From NCBI RefSeq assembly GCF_003172935.1, contig NZ_QGKS01000346.1, positions 1 through 64,000 of the forward strand: a stretch of DNA of 64,000 nt, read 5' to 3'. Position numbers and translations under genes: made by a program. Shown one piece after another: positions 46,178-54,591 of the stretch; the stretch's first letter is position 1; the number at the start of each line of letters is the position of its first letter. This DNA is from Micromonospora sicca. GTDB taxonomy: Bacteria; Actinomycetota; Actinomycetes; Mycobacteriales; Micromonosporaceae. The notes below the pieces were generated by a model. It was not told the origin of the DNA and searched no databases. It was given only the letters and a program-made list of their open reading frames with translations.

Positions 46178-47611
46178 ATGCGACGAGGGAGCGGAGAAGT
46201 GCTGCTGCCGGCCTTGTCCGGGGCGTTCGGTGACGACGCGGACGCGATCCGGGTCGGGGACCAGCGGGCGTCCCGGGAAGCGGTGCTGTCCGCCGCCACC
46301 GCCCTCGCCGACCGCATCGCCGGCAGCGACGCGGTGGCGATCTGGGCGACCGCCAGCATGGAGACCGTGGTGGCGGTCGTGGCCGGCCTGCTCGCCGGGG
46401 TGCCCGTCGTACCGGTGCCACCGGACTCCGGCCCCACCGAACGGGACTACCTGCTGCGCGACTCGGCCGCCTCGCTGCTGCTCGTCCCCCCGGCCAGCTA
46501 CGGCACCGCGCCGCTGGCAGGTACGCGAGTCCCCGTCGCCGCCGTCGACCTGACCGGACGCTCGGCCACCAGCTATCCCGAACCCGCGCCGGAGAGCACC
46601 GCGCTGATCCTCTACACCTCCGGCACCACGGGAGCGCCGAAGGGAGCCCTCATCCCACGGCAGGCGATCGCCGCCGACCTGGACGCGCTCGCGGACGCAT
46701 GGTCGTGGACCCCCGACGATCTGTTGGTGCACGGCCTCCCCCTGTTCCACGTGCACGGCCTCGTGCTCGGTGTACTGGGAGCACTTCGGGTCGGGTCCCG
46801 GCTGGCCCACACCGCCCGGCCCAGGCCGGACGCCTACGCCGCCGCCGCCGGAACCCTGTACTTCGGCGTGCCGACCGTGTGGTCCAGGGTCTGCGCCGAG
46901 CCGTCCGCCGCCCGAGCCCTGTCGTCGGCCCGGCTGCTGGTCTCCGGCAGCGCACCGCTGCCGCTGCCCGTCTTCGAGCAGCTCGCCGAGCTCACCGGAC
47001 AGCCGCCCGTCGAGCGCTACGGGATGACCGAAACGCTGATCACCGTCAGCAGTCGCGCGGACGGAGAACGCCGGCCCGGGTTCGTCGGCACGCGACTCGC
47101 CGGGGTGGAGAGCAGGCTGGTCGGCGAGGACGGCACCCCGGTCGCGCCCGACGGTGAGACCCCGGGCGAACTCCAGATACGTGGACCGATGATGTTCAGC
47201 GGGTACCTCAACCGGCCGGAGGCCAACCGGGAGTCGTTCACTTCCGACGGCTGGTTCCGTACCGGGGACATCGCCACCATCGACCCCGACGGGTGGCACC
47301 GGATCATCGGCCGCGCCTCCATCGACATGATCAAGAGTGGCGGGTACCGGATCGGCGCCGGCGAGGTGGAGAATGCGCTGCTCGCCCACCCCGCGGTCCG
47401 GGAGGCCGCGGTGATCGGCGCGCCCCACCCCGACCTCGGGCAACAGGTGGTCGCCTACGTGGTCGCCGACGCGGTGACCGAGGCGCAGCTCATCGAGTTC
47501 GTGGCCGGTCGGATCTCCGCGCACAAGCGCCCGCGGCAGGTCCATCTGGTCGAGCAACTACCTCGCAACGCGATGGGCAAGGTGCAGAAGAAGCTGCTCG
47601 CCGGCGGGTGA
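46178..47611 (+). CDS. matB: Malonyl-CoA synthetase-like acyl-CoA ligase (MatB type)
   Basis: A 477-residue adenylate-forming ligase that looks like actinomycete MatB, which makes malonyl-CoA from malonate, ATP and CoA. It shows LLPALSGAFGDD at the N-terminus, the P-loop LYTSGTTGAPKGA, PLFHVHGLVLGVLGALR, ERYGMTETL, RTGDIATIDPDGWHRIIGRASIDMIKSGGYRIGAGEVENALL, and the Lys near the end in NAMGKVQKKLL. The start is uncertain: a GTG at 46169 overlaps the upstream stop, ATG is at 46178, and a GTG at 46199 has the best ribosome binding site. With the MatC-like carrier at 34 kb it suggests malonate or methylmalonate use. Confidence 0.85.
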   Translation: MRRGSGEVLLPALSGAFGDDADAIRVGDQRASREAVLSAATALADRIAGSDAVAIWATASMETVVAVVAGLLAGVPVVPVPPDSGPTERDYLLRDSAASLLLVPPASYGTAPLAGTRVPVAAVDLTGRSATSYPEPAPESTALILYTSGTTGAPKGALIPRQAIAADLDALADAWSWTPDDLLVHGLPLFHVHGLVLGVLGALRVGSRLAHTARPRPDAYAAAAGTLYFGVPTVWSRVCAEPSAARALSSARLLVSGSAPLPLPVFEQLAELTGQPPVERYGMTETLITVSSRADGERRPGFVGTRLAGVESRLVGEDGTPVAPDGETPGELQIRGPMMFSGYLNRPEANRESFTSDGWFRTGDIATIDPDGWHRIIGRASIDMIKSGGYRIGAGEVENALLAHPAVREAAVIGAPHPDLGQQVVAYVVADAVTEAQLIEFVAGRISAHKRPRQVHLVEQLPRNAMGKVQKKLLAGG

Positions 47612-47667
47612 AAGCTCGTCGGCGACGTCCCGGTTCGGGCCGCACTTCACACCCGTCGCGCGGCCGG

Positions 47668-48459
47668 TCATGACGGCACGGTCACGGAGATGTGTGCCCA
47701 CGTCTGGGTGAACCAGAGCTCGTCGTCCACGGTCAGCGGGCGCAGGCCGGTCGGAGCGCGGCCGGAGAGCTCTTCGGACAGCTCCTGCTCGATCTGACGA
47801 GCGACGTCGCCAGCTGTACCCGCCTGCTCGAGCCAGGGACGAAGCGGACGCTCGACGTCGAAGACGTCGGACGTCTCGACCGCCGCCCCGGCCGACGTGA
47901 GCAGCCGGACGATGGCGTCGGCACCGAGCATCGCTCCGTGGGACGGGTCGCGCAGCCGCTCCACCCGGTCGGGGTCGCCAGGCAGCTCCGGCTTGATCAC
48001 CATGTCGGCAACCACCACCCGCCCGCCGGCGCGGCACACCCGTACCATCTCGGCCGCGACCTTGTCCGGCTCGGCCACGTGGTGCAGGGAGAACCTGGAG
48101 ATCACCAGCGAGAACGAACCGTCGAGGAAGGGCAGTCGCGCCGCGTCGCCCCGTTGGAACACCACGTTGGACACGCCTTCGGCGTCGGCCCGCGCCTTGC
48201 CCGTCTCCAGCATTTCGGGAGTGGCGTCAAGCGCGGTCACGTGCCGGGTACGCACGGCGAGCGCGCGGGCGACCAGTCCGGTGCCGCAGGCGACGTCCAG
48301 GCAGACGTCCTCTGGCTCCGGCCTCGCGAAGTCGACGAGGCGCTGAAGATGCCGGGTGAAGGCGCCGTTGAGGCGGGCGTCCTCGAAGCTGCCAGCCTGC
48401 CGGGCGAACTCCCGCAGGATCAGGTCATGGCGTACCACGTCGTTGTCCCTTGACCGCAT
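47668..48459 (-). CDS. SAM-dependent class I methyltransferase
   Basis: A 263-residue methyltransferase with UbiE/Methyltransf_11-like motifs. Motif I is VCLDVACGTGLVARALA (about residues 50-66), then VTALDATPEML, FQRGDAARLPFLDGSFSLVISRFSLHHV (motif II) and VCRAGGRVVVADMV (motif III). The acceptor is unknown. The ATG at 48459 follows AAGGAAG; codons upstream to 48540 are not supported. It converges on matB. Nothing nearby gives a clear role. Confidence 0.83.
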   Translation of the reverse strand: MRSRDNDVVRHDLILREFARQAGSFEDARLNGAFTRHLQRLVDFARPEPEDVCLDVACGTGLVARALAVRTRHVTALDATPEMLETGKARADAEGVSNVVFQRGDAARLPFLDGSFSLVISRFSLHHVAEPDKVAAEMVRVCRAGGRVVVADMVIKPELPGDPDRVERLRDPSHGAMLGADAIVRLLTSAGAAVETSDVFDVERPLRPWLEQAGTAGDVARQIEQELSEELSGRAPTGLRPLTVDDELWFTQTWAHISVTVPS

Positions 48460-48570
48460 CGCAGGCGCTTCCTTACCAGCCGGAACGAGACCGAAGACGT
48501 CAACGGTACCGGGGCTCACCAGTTCCAGCCCCGGCGCCACGGCGTCAACGCGATGGGGCAGAAGGCCGGA

Positions 48571-48771
48571 TCAGCTGGTGACGGCGGTCCGGTCGATGAG
48601 CGGGCCCAGCGTGACGGACTCGTCCACGCCACGGCCGACGACCAAAGCGCGGAAGCGCTCCGCGAGCCGGTCCGCGAAGGACCGCGCCATGGCTTCGTGG
48701 ACGTAGAACCGGTTGGCGGCCGTGCACGCCTCACCGTTGTTGCGCAGCTTAGCCTCCATCGGCTCGTCCAT
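48571..48771 (-). pseudogene. Remnant of a succinate-semialdehyde-type aldehyde dehydrogenase
   Basis: A 66-codon open stretch spells an internal piece of a GabD-like dehydrogenase: AKLRNNGEACTAANRFYVHEAMARSF, including the catalytic Cys, then VGRGVDESVTLGPLIDRTAV before a stop. Full-length family members are about 450-490 residues; neither the NAD-binding half nor the C-terminus is present around it. It is trapped between the methyltransferase and the terminator of the next gene. Confidence 0.75.
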
Positions 48772-48810
48772 CGCGTGGTCGTGGTCCTCGAACGACTGAC
48801 AACGAGCGTG

Positions 48811-48838
48811 GTCGGGCGGCACCCCGGTGCCGCCCGAC
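48811..48838 (-). terminator. Terminator of the secreted propeller gene
   Basis: A perfect 12-bp stem GTCGGGCGGCAC/GTGCCGCCCGAC with a 4-nt loop lies 8 nt downstream of the stop at 48847 on the minus strand. Confidence 0.8.
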
Positions 48839-48846
48839 GGCTTGTT

Positions 48847-50205
48847 CTAGTTGCTGCCCTCGTCGTGCGGGACGGTGACGGTGACCGTGCAGCCGACCGG
48901 TCGGCCGATCTCGTCGTGGCCGGCGTACGTCAGGTTGTACATCCGGTCCCCGCCGTCTCCGGCCCGTTCCGCCCGTAGCCTGCCGCTCGTGTCCGGCGCG
49001 CCGATGGCAAAGCCACTGACGTCCGCGGCGTCACCCCCGGTCACGCCGGTCAGGGTGAACGCCCTCGGGCCGAGCACACCGTCGCGCAGGTCCACCGTCA
49101 CGGTGACGTCGACCAGTTCGTGGTTCGGCGGCCACAGGACCGGTCGGTCCACCGCACAGTCCAGCTGCCGCACCGGCACCGGGTTGGCGAGGGCTGCGGT
49201 AGCGTGCCCGATGGTCGCGGTGAGTCGGCCGCCGGCCTCGTAGTACATGTGCGCGGTATGGCCGTCGAAGTAGAACGTCGGCGCGGCCGATCGGCCGAGG
49301 TCGGGCCCACCGGGCATCGAGTCGTGCACGATGCCGAGGTGGATCTCCTGGTCGAAGTCTGCTCCGACGTCCACCGCGTGCATGTTGCCGTCGGCAGCGT
49401 GGTAGATCACCAGGTTGCGGTCGTTCCAGCGCAGGAAGAACGGCCCTGAGGCGTTCGGGCCTTCGATGCCCTGCGGGGTCACGATCGGTTCGGGTTGGAT
49501 CGTCCAGGTCCGCGCGTCGTTCGAGACCGCCCAGCGGATCCGCCGGGACACCGGCCCGGTCGGTCCGGGCAGCGCCGCGGTGGGATTGTCCATGAAGAGC
49601 ATCAGGTACCGGGTGCCCAGGCGCGGCACGGATTGCTCGAACACCCGGGCGTAGGAGGTTTCCCCGCCGGTCGTGTCGTCCCGGCTGACCGCAGTGCCGC
49701 CGTAGCTGAAGTGAATGCCGTCGTCGGAGGTGGCGTAGCGGGTGATGGAGTTCTCGCCGTGGAAATAGAGGAACAGCTTGCGCTCGCCCTCGATCCACAC
49801 CGCGTGTGGTGAGGAGACGTGGCTGACCGTGGAGTAGTGCGGCAGCCAGGTGTTGCCGATCAGCGGGTTGGCGGCGTACTCGGTCCACGGACCGTCGATC
49901 GAGTCGGAGTACGCGAGGGCGATCCCGCCGGGACGCTCATGGGGGGCGTAGTACAGGTAGTAGGCGCCGAGCGGGTTCGGGAAGTAGTCGGCGGCCCGGA
50001 TGACACTCGGGAAGATGAACTCGTTGGTCGGATTGTAGGCGAGCGTGCTCTTGTCGAACGCGGTACCGGCGTAGGTGAAGTGCGGGAAGTCGAGTGCCGC
50101 GTCGGCGGTGGCGGGTGCGGTGCCGCCGACGGCGGCGGCGAGCAGGCCCACACCGGCCGCGGCCAGGGCGGCCCGTCGGCGCGGTGAACCGGATGCTCTC
50201 GTCAT
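48847..50205 (-). CDS. Secreted beta-propeller glycosidase-like protein (GH43/GH32-like fold)
   Basis: A 452-residue exported protein. A Tat-like signal (SPRRRAALAAAGVGLLAAAVGG, cleavage near ATADA) is followed by a five-bladed-propeller-type region of about 300 residues. Repeated blade motifs include GAYYLYYAPHE with IALAYSDSIDGPWTEY, KLFLYFHGENSITRYATSDDGIHFSY, IRWAVSNDARTWT, and PTFYFDGHTAHMYYEAGGRLTATIG. The last 90 residues form an Ig-like domain (WPPNHELVDVTVTVDLRDG to TVTVPHDEG) common at the ends of secreted proteins. The exact glycosidase family is not certain. It is divergent from the LacI gene, with three LacI-type operators in between, so it is probably induced with the amino-sugar operon. 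Confidence 0.75.
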   Translation of the reverse strand: MTRASGSPRRRAALAAAGVGLLAAAVGGTAPATADAALDFPHFTYAGTAFDKSTLAYNPTNEFIFPSVIRAADYFPNPLGAYYLYYAPHERPGGIALAYSDSIDGPWTEYAANPLIGNTWLPHYSTVSHVSSPHAVWIEGERKLFLYFHGENSITRYATSDDGIHFSYGGTAVSRDDTTGGETSYARVFEQSVPRLGTRYLMLFMDNPTAALPGPTGPVSRRIRWAVSNDARTWTIQPEPIVTPQGIEGPNASGPFFLRWNDRNLVIYHAADGNMHAVDVGADFDQEIHLGIVHDSMPGGPDLGRSAAPTFYFDGHTAHMYYEAGGRLTATIGHATAALANPVPVRQLDCAVDRPVLWPPNHELVDVTVTVDLRDGVLGPRAFTLTGVTGGDAADVSGFAIGAPDTSGRLRAERAGDGGDRMYNLTYAGHDEIGRPVGCTVTVTVPHDEGSN

Positions 50206-50333
50206 GTCAGCCTTCCTGTGCTGTTCGATGGTGGGAGCGTTCCACCGTGGACGGTGCGGGACGGGCAGCCACACAGGGTGACCGTCGGGGGAAGGGTGGC
50301 GCGGCCGTCGTCGATTCGAGACGACCGATCGAC

Positions 50334-50355
50334 GATGCTAATACGTATTAGCATC
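50334..50355. promoter_or_regulatory. LacI-type operator 1
   Basis: A perfect 22-bp palindrome with core GCTAATACGTATTAGC, 129 bp upstream of the secreted propeller gene. It shares the core CTAATnCGnATTAG with two more sites in the same gap. Confidence 0.8.
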
Positions 50356-50461
50356 AATACCTCTCGAATCTAGCCGCCCACCGGGCGGTCCTGTCAAGAG
50401 GCGTGGTGCCGGCGGCCGACCGACCGGCACAACGATGCCGCAGCTCACCGCCCCCGCGCCC

Positions 50462-50475
50462 CTAATGCGCATTAG
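50462..50475. promoter_or_regulatory. LacI-type operator 2
   Basis: CTAATGCGCATTAG is a perfect 14-bp palindrome. Its centre is 124 bp from operator 1 and 100 bp from operator 3, positions that would allow looping between the two divergent promoters. Confidence 0.78.
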
Positions 50476-50559
50476 TTCAGGGAGTTCATCTCGCCGAAAT
50501 CTCGCTGACAGCTCTTGACACCACACCGCCGGGCGGCCAGGCTACCTGCCAACGCCGCT

Positions 50560-50577
50560 GGCTAATACGCATTAGCC
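50560..50577. promoter_or_regulatory. LacI-type operator 3
   Basis: GGCTAATACGCATTAGCC has one mismatched pair in 18 bp. It lies 19 bp before the lacI start codon, the expected place for repression of the operon and autoregulation. Confidence 0.8.
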
Positions 50578-50596
50578 CGACCGGAAGGGCCACGCC

Positions 50597-51643
50597 GTGA
50601 CCTCGACCCCCAGACGTGTGACACAGCGTGACATCGCGCGGTTGGCCGGGGTCAGTCAGGCGACGGTCTCCCTGGTGCTCAACAACCGGGCCGACGCCGA
50701 CGTCCGGATCGCGCTGGAAACCCGCGACCGGGTGCTGCGCGTGATCGCGGAGACCGGCTACGCGGCCGATCCCGTCGCCCGCCGGCTCGCCGCCCGGTTC
50801 AACCGGATCATCGGCGTCTTCACCTACGAACCGGCCTTCCCCAGCGGCACCCGGGACTTCTTCCACCCGTTCCTGGTCGGCATCGAGGAGTACGCCGAGC
50901 GAGCCGGCTGTGACCTCCTGCTGTTCACCAGCGCACCGGTGGTCGACGGTCGGCGGCGGATCTTCCACCAGGACAACCGGCTGCGGCTGGCCGACGGGTG
51001 CATCCTGCTGGGCCGCGAGATCGACGCGGCGGAGCTGCACCGGCTCAACCGCGACGGCTACCCGTACATGGCCGTCGGCCGCCGCGACGACGCAGCCGGA
51101 CCGGTCCCCTACGTCGGCGCCGACTACGCGAGCGCCGTGGGTCAGCTCGTCGAGTCGGCCGTCGCCCGCGGGCACCGCCGGCTGGCCTACCTGGGCATGG
51201 GATCGGCCGCCGAGTCCTCCGAGGACCGCCGGCGTGGCTTCGCCGAGTCGGCGCGGGCCGCGGAAAGCGCCGTCCAGCTCTCCACCGCCGGACGCGACGC
51301 CGACGCGGTCCTCGATGACCTGCTCGCCGACCGGACCACCGCCGCCTTCGTCGAGGACTACGCCACCGCGGTGGCGCTGGAGCTGGCCACCCGGAGGCGC
51401 GGGCTGAGCGTGCCCGGCGACCTGTCCGTGCTGACCCTCGGCGACCCGACCGTGGCGGTCCCCACGGAGATCGCCTTCACCGGCTTCCACATCCCGCGCG
51501 AGGAGATGGGCCGGCAGGCGGTCGAGGTGCTGGCCAGTGTGATCGACGGCAGCTCCAGCGGCCTGCAGCAGCGACTTCTCCCCTGCGAACCCGTCGAGGG
51601 CGAGACCCTCGGCACCCCTGATCGGGCGGTCGAGCGCCGCTGA
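50597..51643 (+). CDS. LacI-family repressor of the amino-sugar operon
   Basis: A 348-residue LacI/GalR protein. The N-terminal helix-turn-helix is VTQRDIARLAGVSQATVSLVLNNRADADVRIALETRDRVLRVI (about residues 8-52), followed by a periplasmic-binding-type sensor domain (IIGVFTYEPAFPSGTRDFFHPFLVGIEEYAERAGCDLLLFT) and the late segment TGFHIPREEMGRQAVEVL. The GTG start at 50597 has GGAAGG upstream. It is the first gene of a packed unit that continues, 29 nt later, with the FAD oxidoreductase. The three palindromes upstream are its probable binding sites. Confidence 0.9.
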   Translation: MTSTPRRVTQRDIARLAGVSQATVSLVLNNRADADVRIALETRDRVLRVIAETGYAADPVARRLAARFNRIIGVFTYEPAFPSGTRDFFHPFLVGIEEYAERAGCDLLLFTSAPVVDGRRRIFHQDNRLRLADGCILLGREIDAAELHRLNRDGYPYMAVGRRDDAAGPVPYVGADYASAVGQLVESAVARGHRRLAYLGMGSAAESSEDRRRGFAESARAAESAVQLSTAGRDADAVLDDLLADRTTAAFVEDYATAVALELATRRRGLSVPGDLSVLTLGDPTVAVPTEIAFTGFHIPREEMGRQAVEVLASVIDGSSSGLQQRLLPCEPVEGETLGTPDRAVERR

Positions 51644-51672
51644 GCGGCGACCGCGCAACTGGAAGGAAGCAA

Positions 51673-53277
51673 GTGGCAGTTATGCGTGCGGACGTCCTCG
51701 TCGTCGGCGGCGGGCTCGGCGGCGTCGCGGCGGCCCTCGCCGTAGCCCGCGCGGGCCGGTCGGTGATCCTGACCGAGGAGTTCGACTGGCTGGGCGGGCA
51801 ACTCACCAGCCAGGCCGTCCCGCCGGACGAGCACTCCTGGATCGAGCAGTTCGGCGCCACCGCCAGCTACCGGGCCCTGCGCGCCGGGATCCGCGACTAC
51901 TACCGCCGGCACTACCCGCTGACCGAGCGCTCCCGCGCCTGGACGGACCTCAACCCGGGCGCCGGCTGGGTGAGCCGGCTGTGCCACGAGCCGCGGGTGG
52001 CGGTGGCGGTGATCGAGGAGATGCTGGCGCCGCACCGGGCCTCCGGCCGGCTGACCGTGCTCCAGCCGTACCGGCCGGTCGCGGTGGCCACCGACGGGGA
52101 CGGGGTGGTCGGGGTCACCGTGGCGCACCGGGACCGGGACGACCGGATCGAGATCACCGCGCCGTACACGCTGGACGCCACCGAGACCGGTGAGCTGCTG
52201 CCGCTGTCCGGCACCGAGTACGTCACCGGCTTCGAGTCGCGCGAGCAGACCGGCGAGCCCAGCGCGCCGGCCGAGGTGCAGCCGATGAACATGCAGGCGG
52301 TCTCCGTCTGCTTCGCCCTGGACCACGTCGCCGGCGACCACACCATCGACCGGCCCGCCGGGTACGACTTCTGGCGCGACTACAAGCCCGACTTCTGGGG
52401 CGACCGGCTGCTGTCCTGGCGGTCGCCGCACCCGCGCACGCTGGAGATCGTCGAGCGCAGCTTCACCCCGAACCCGGACGACGACCCGTTGGCCGTCAAC
52501 GCCGACCAGCGGGTCAACCCCGGTGACGGCAACCTGTGGACGTTCCGGCGGATCGCCGCCCGGCGCAACTTCCTCGACGGCACGTACGCCAGCGACATCA
52601 CCCTGGTCAACTGGCCGATGATCGACTACTTCGAGGCCCCGGTCATCGACGTGCCGAACGCCGCCTGGCACCTGTCCAAGGCCCGCGAACTGTCGTACTC
52701 GGTGCTCTACTGGCTGCAGACCGAGGCCCCCCGGCCGGACGGTGGCACCGGCTTCCCCGGGCTGCGGCTGCGCGGCGACGTGACCGGCAGTGCCGACGGC
52801 CTGGCCCAGGCCCCGTACATCCGCGAGTCGCGGCGGATCCGCGCCGAGTACACCGTGGTCGAGCAGGACCTGTCCCTGGCCGTACGCGGCGAGCACGGCG
52901 CGGTCAGCTACCCGGACTCCATCGGCGTCGGGATGTACCGGATCGACCTGCACCCGTCGACCGGCGGCGACAACTACATCGACGTCGGTTCCTGCCCGTT
53001 CGAGATCCCGCTCGGTGCGCTGATCCCGCAGCGGGTGGAGAACCTGCTTCCGGCCGGCAAGAACATCGGCACCACGCACATCACCAATGGCAGCTACCGG
53101 CTGCACCCGGTCGAGTGGAACGTCGGGGAGGTCGCCGGCCTGCTCGCCGACTTCTGTCTGGCGCGGGGCGAGTCTCCGCGCGCGGTCCGCAACACCCCCC
53201 GTCTGCTGGCCGACTTCTCGGACCGCGTCACCGCGGCCGGCGTGGAACCGCGCTGGCCACGGATCGCGGGCTACTGA
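51673..53277 (+). CDS. FAD-dependent oxidoreductase (PF12831-type)
   Basis: A 534-residue flavoprotein. The N-terminal Rossmann dinucleotide motif is VLVVGGGLGGVAAALAVARAG, followed by EEFDWLGGQLTSQAVPPDEHSWIEQFG, the family's conserved active-site-side stretch. PYTLDATETGELLPLSGTEYVTG follows, and the second FAD contact is NLLPAGKNIGTTHITNGSYRLHPVEWNVGEVAGLLA. PF12831 proteins are common in carbohydrate loci but few have known reactions. Here one is the first enzyme gene after lacI and before the transporter, implying oxidation of the imported sugar. The GTG start follows GGAAGGA. No signal peptide, so cytoplasmic. Confidence 0.83.
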   Translation: MAVMRADVLVVGGGLGGVAAALAVARAGRSVILTEEFDWLGGQLTSQAVPPDEHSWIEQFGATASYRALRAGIRDYYRRHYPLTERSRAWTDLNPGAGWVSRLCHEPRVAVAVIEEMLAPHRASGRLTVLQPYRPVAVATDGDGVVGVTVAHRDRDDRIEITAPYTLDATETGELLPLSGTEYVTGFESREQTGEPSAPAEVQPMNMQAVSVCFALDHVAGDHTIDRPAGYDFWRDYKPDFWGDRLLSWRSPHPRTLEIVERSFTPNPDDDPLAVNADQRVNPGDGNLWTFRRIAARRNFLDGTYASDITLVNWPMIDYFEAPVIDVPNAAWHLSKARELSYSVLYWLQTEAPRPDGGTGFPGLRLRGDVTGSADGLAQAPYIRESRRIRAEYTVVEQDLSLAVRGEHGAVSYPDSIGVGMYRIDLHPSTGGDNYIDVGSCPFEIPLGALIPQRVENLLPAGKNIGTTHITNGSYRLHPVEWNVGEVAGLLADFCLARGESPRAVRNTPRLLADFSDRVTAAGVEPRWPRIAGY

Positions 53278-53302
53278 ACCACCACCCCCGGTAGAGGAGA
53301 AC

Positions 53303-54589
53303 ATGGTGACAAGAGGAAAGGGTCCGCGCGGCGTGGCCGTGGCACTGACCGCGGCGCTGGCGCTGGCCGGCTGCGGTGGCGGCGAGAAGGCCGGCTCGGA
53401 CGGTCCCGCGAACCTGCGGATGACCATCTGGTCGGCCAACGAGGCGCACCTCAAGCTGTTCAACGAGATCGCCGACGAATACAAGAAGAGCCACCCGGAC
53501 GTCGGGACGATCACCTTCGACCCGCTGCCGTTCGACAGCTACACCACCACGCTGACCACCCAGATCGCCGGCGGCAACGCCCCCGACCTGGCCTGGATCT
53601 TCGAGAACTCGGCCCCCGACTTCGTCGCCTCCGGCGCGCTGCGGCCGCTGGACGACACGCTGAAGTCCACCGCGGAGTACGGCTACGACGACCTGTCCCC
53701 GGCCACCCGCAAGCTCTGGCAGAACGACGGCAAGCTGTACGCGTACCCATTCTCGACCTCGCCGTTCGGGATCTTCGTCAACACCGACCTGCTCAAGAAG
53801 GCCGGTCAGAAGACCCCGGCCGAGCTGATCGCCGCGGGTCAGTGGACCTGGGACGCCGCGCTGGCCGCCGCCTCCGCGAGCCAGGCGAAGACCGGCAAGG
53901 CGGGGCTGGTGATCCGCGACTTCGACTACAAGGGCTGGGACAACCTGTCCACCTTCTGGACCGGCTGGGGCGCCCGGGCGTGGAGCGAGGACGGGAAGAC
54001 GTGCGGCTTCAACGCGCCGGAGATGGCCGACGCGATGACCACCCTGCACAAGGCGATCTTCACCGACAAGGCGCTGCCCGGACCCGGCACCACCGCCGAC
54101 TTCTTCGCCGGTGACGCGGCCATGACGGTCACCCAGATCTCCCGCGCCTCGCTGCTGAAGGACGGTGGCTTCGGCTGGGACCTGGTCCCGCTGCCGGCCG
54201 GCCCGAAGGGGAACTACGCGGTGATCGGCCAGGCCGGCATCGGAGTGCTGAAGAAGAGCCCGCACGCCAAGGCCGCCGCGGACTTCCTCGCCTTCCTGAC
54301 CAACCCCACCAACTCGGCGAAGCTGGCCCAGTTCTTCCCGCCGCCCCGGCAGTCGCTGCTGACCGCCGAAACGCTCGCGAAGACCAACCCGAAGCTCAAG
54401 CCGGAGCAGCTCCAGAAGGTCGTCATCGACGGCATCACCAGCGGCGTGGTCAAGCCCAGCCACGCCGGGCAGGCCGAGCTGAGCCAGCAGGTACGCGCCG
54501 GACTGGACCCGCTGTGGCAGCCGAACGCGGACGTCAAGGCGGTGCTGGACGGCGTCTGCGCCAAGATCCAGCCGCTGCTGGCGAAGTAA
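53303..54589 (+). CDS. Sugar ABC transporter substrate-binding lipoprotein
   Basis: A 428-residue family 1 solute-binding protein with a lipoprotein signal: basic start MVTRGKGPRG, hydrophobic core and lipobox LALAGC. The fold segments LRMTIWSANEAHLKLFNEIADEYKKSHP, TQIAGGNAPDLAWIFENSAPDFVASGALRPLDD and KLYAYPFSTSPFGIFVNTDLLKKAG are typical. It captures the substrate of the lacI operon, probably an N-acetylmannosamine-containing or related amino sugar given the kinase and epimerase downstream. GAGGAG lies 5-6 nt before the ATG. Confidence 0.9.
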   Translation: MVTRGKGPRGVAVALTAALALAGCGGGEKAGSDGPANLRMTIWSANEAHLKLFNEIADEYKKSHPDVGTITFDPLPFDSYTTTLTTQIAGGNAPDLAWIFENSAPDFVASGALRPLDDTLKSTAEYGYDDLSPATRKLWQNDGKLYAYPFSTSPFGIFVNTDLLKKAGQKTPAELIAAGQWTWDAALAAASASQAKTGKAGLVIRDFDYKGWDNLSTFWTGWGARAWSEDGKTCGFNAPEMADAMTTLHKAIFTDKALPGPGTTADFFAGDAAMTVTQISRASLLKDGGFGWDLVPLPAGPKGNYAVIGQAGIGVLKKSPHAKAAADFLAFLTNPTNSAKLAQFFPPPRQSLLTAETLAKTNPKLKPEQLQKVVIDGITSGVVKPSHAGQAELSQQVRAGLDPLWQPNADVKAVLDGVCAKIQPLLAK

Positions 54590-54591
54590 CC

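Noticed and set aside
51358-53514. 718-codon frame antisense to lacI and the FAD oxidoreductase
   Set aside because: It spans two good genes and an intergenic gap, has repetitive Gly/Val/Arg composition and no motif.
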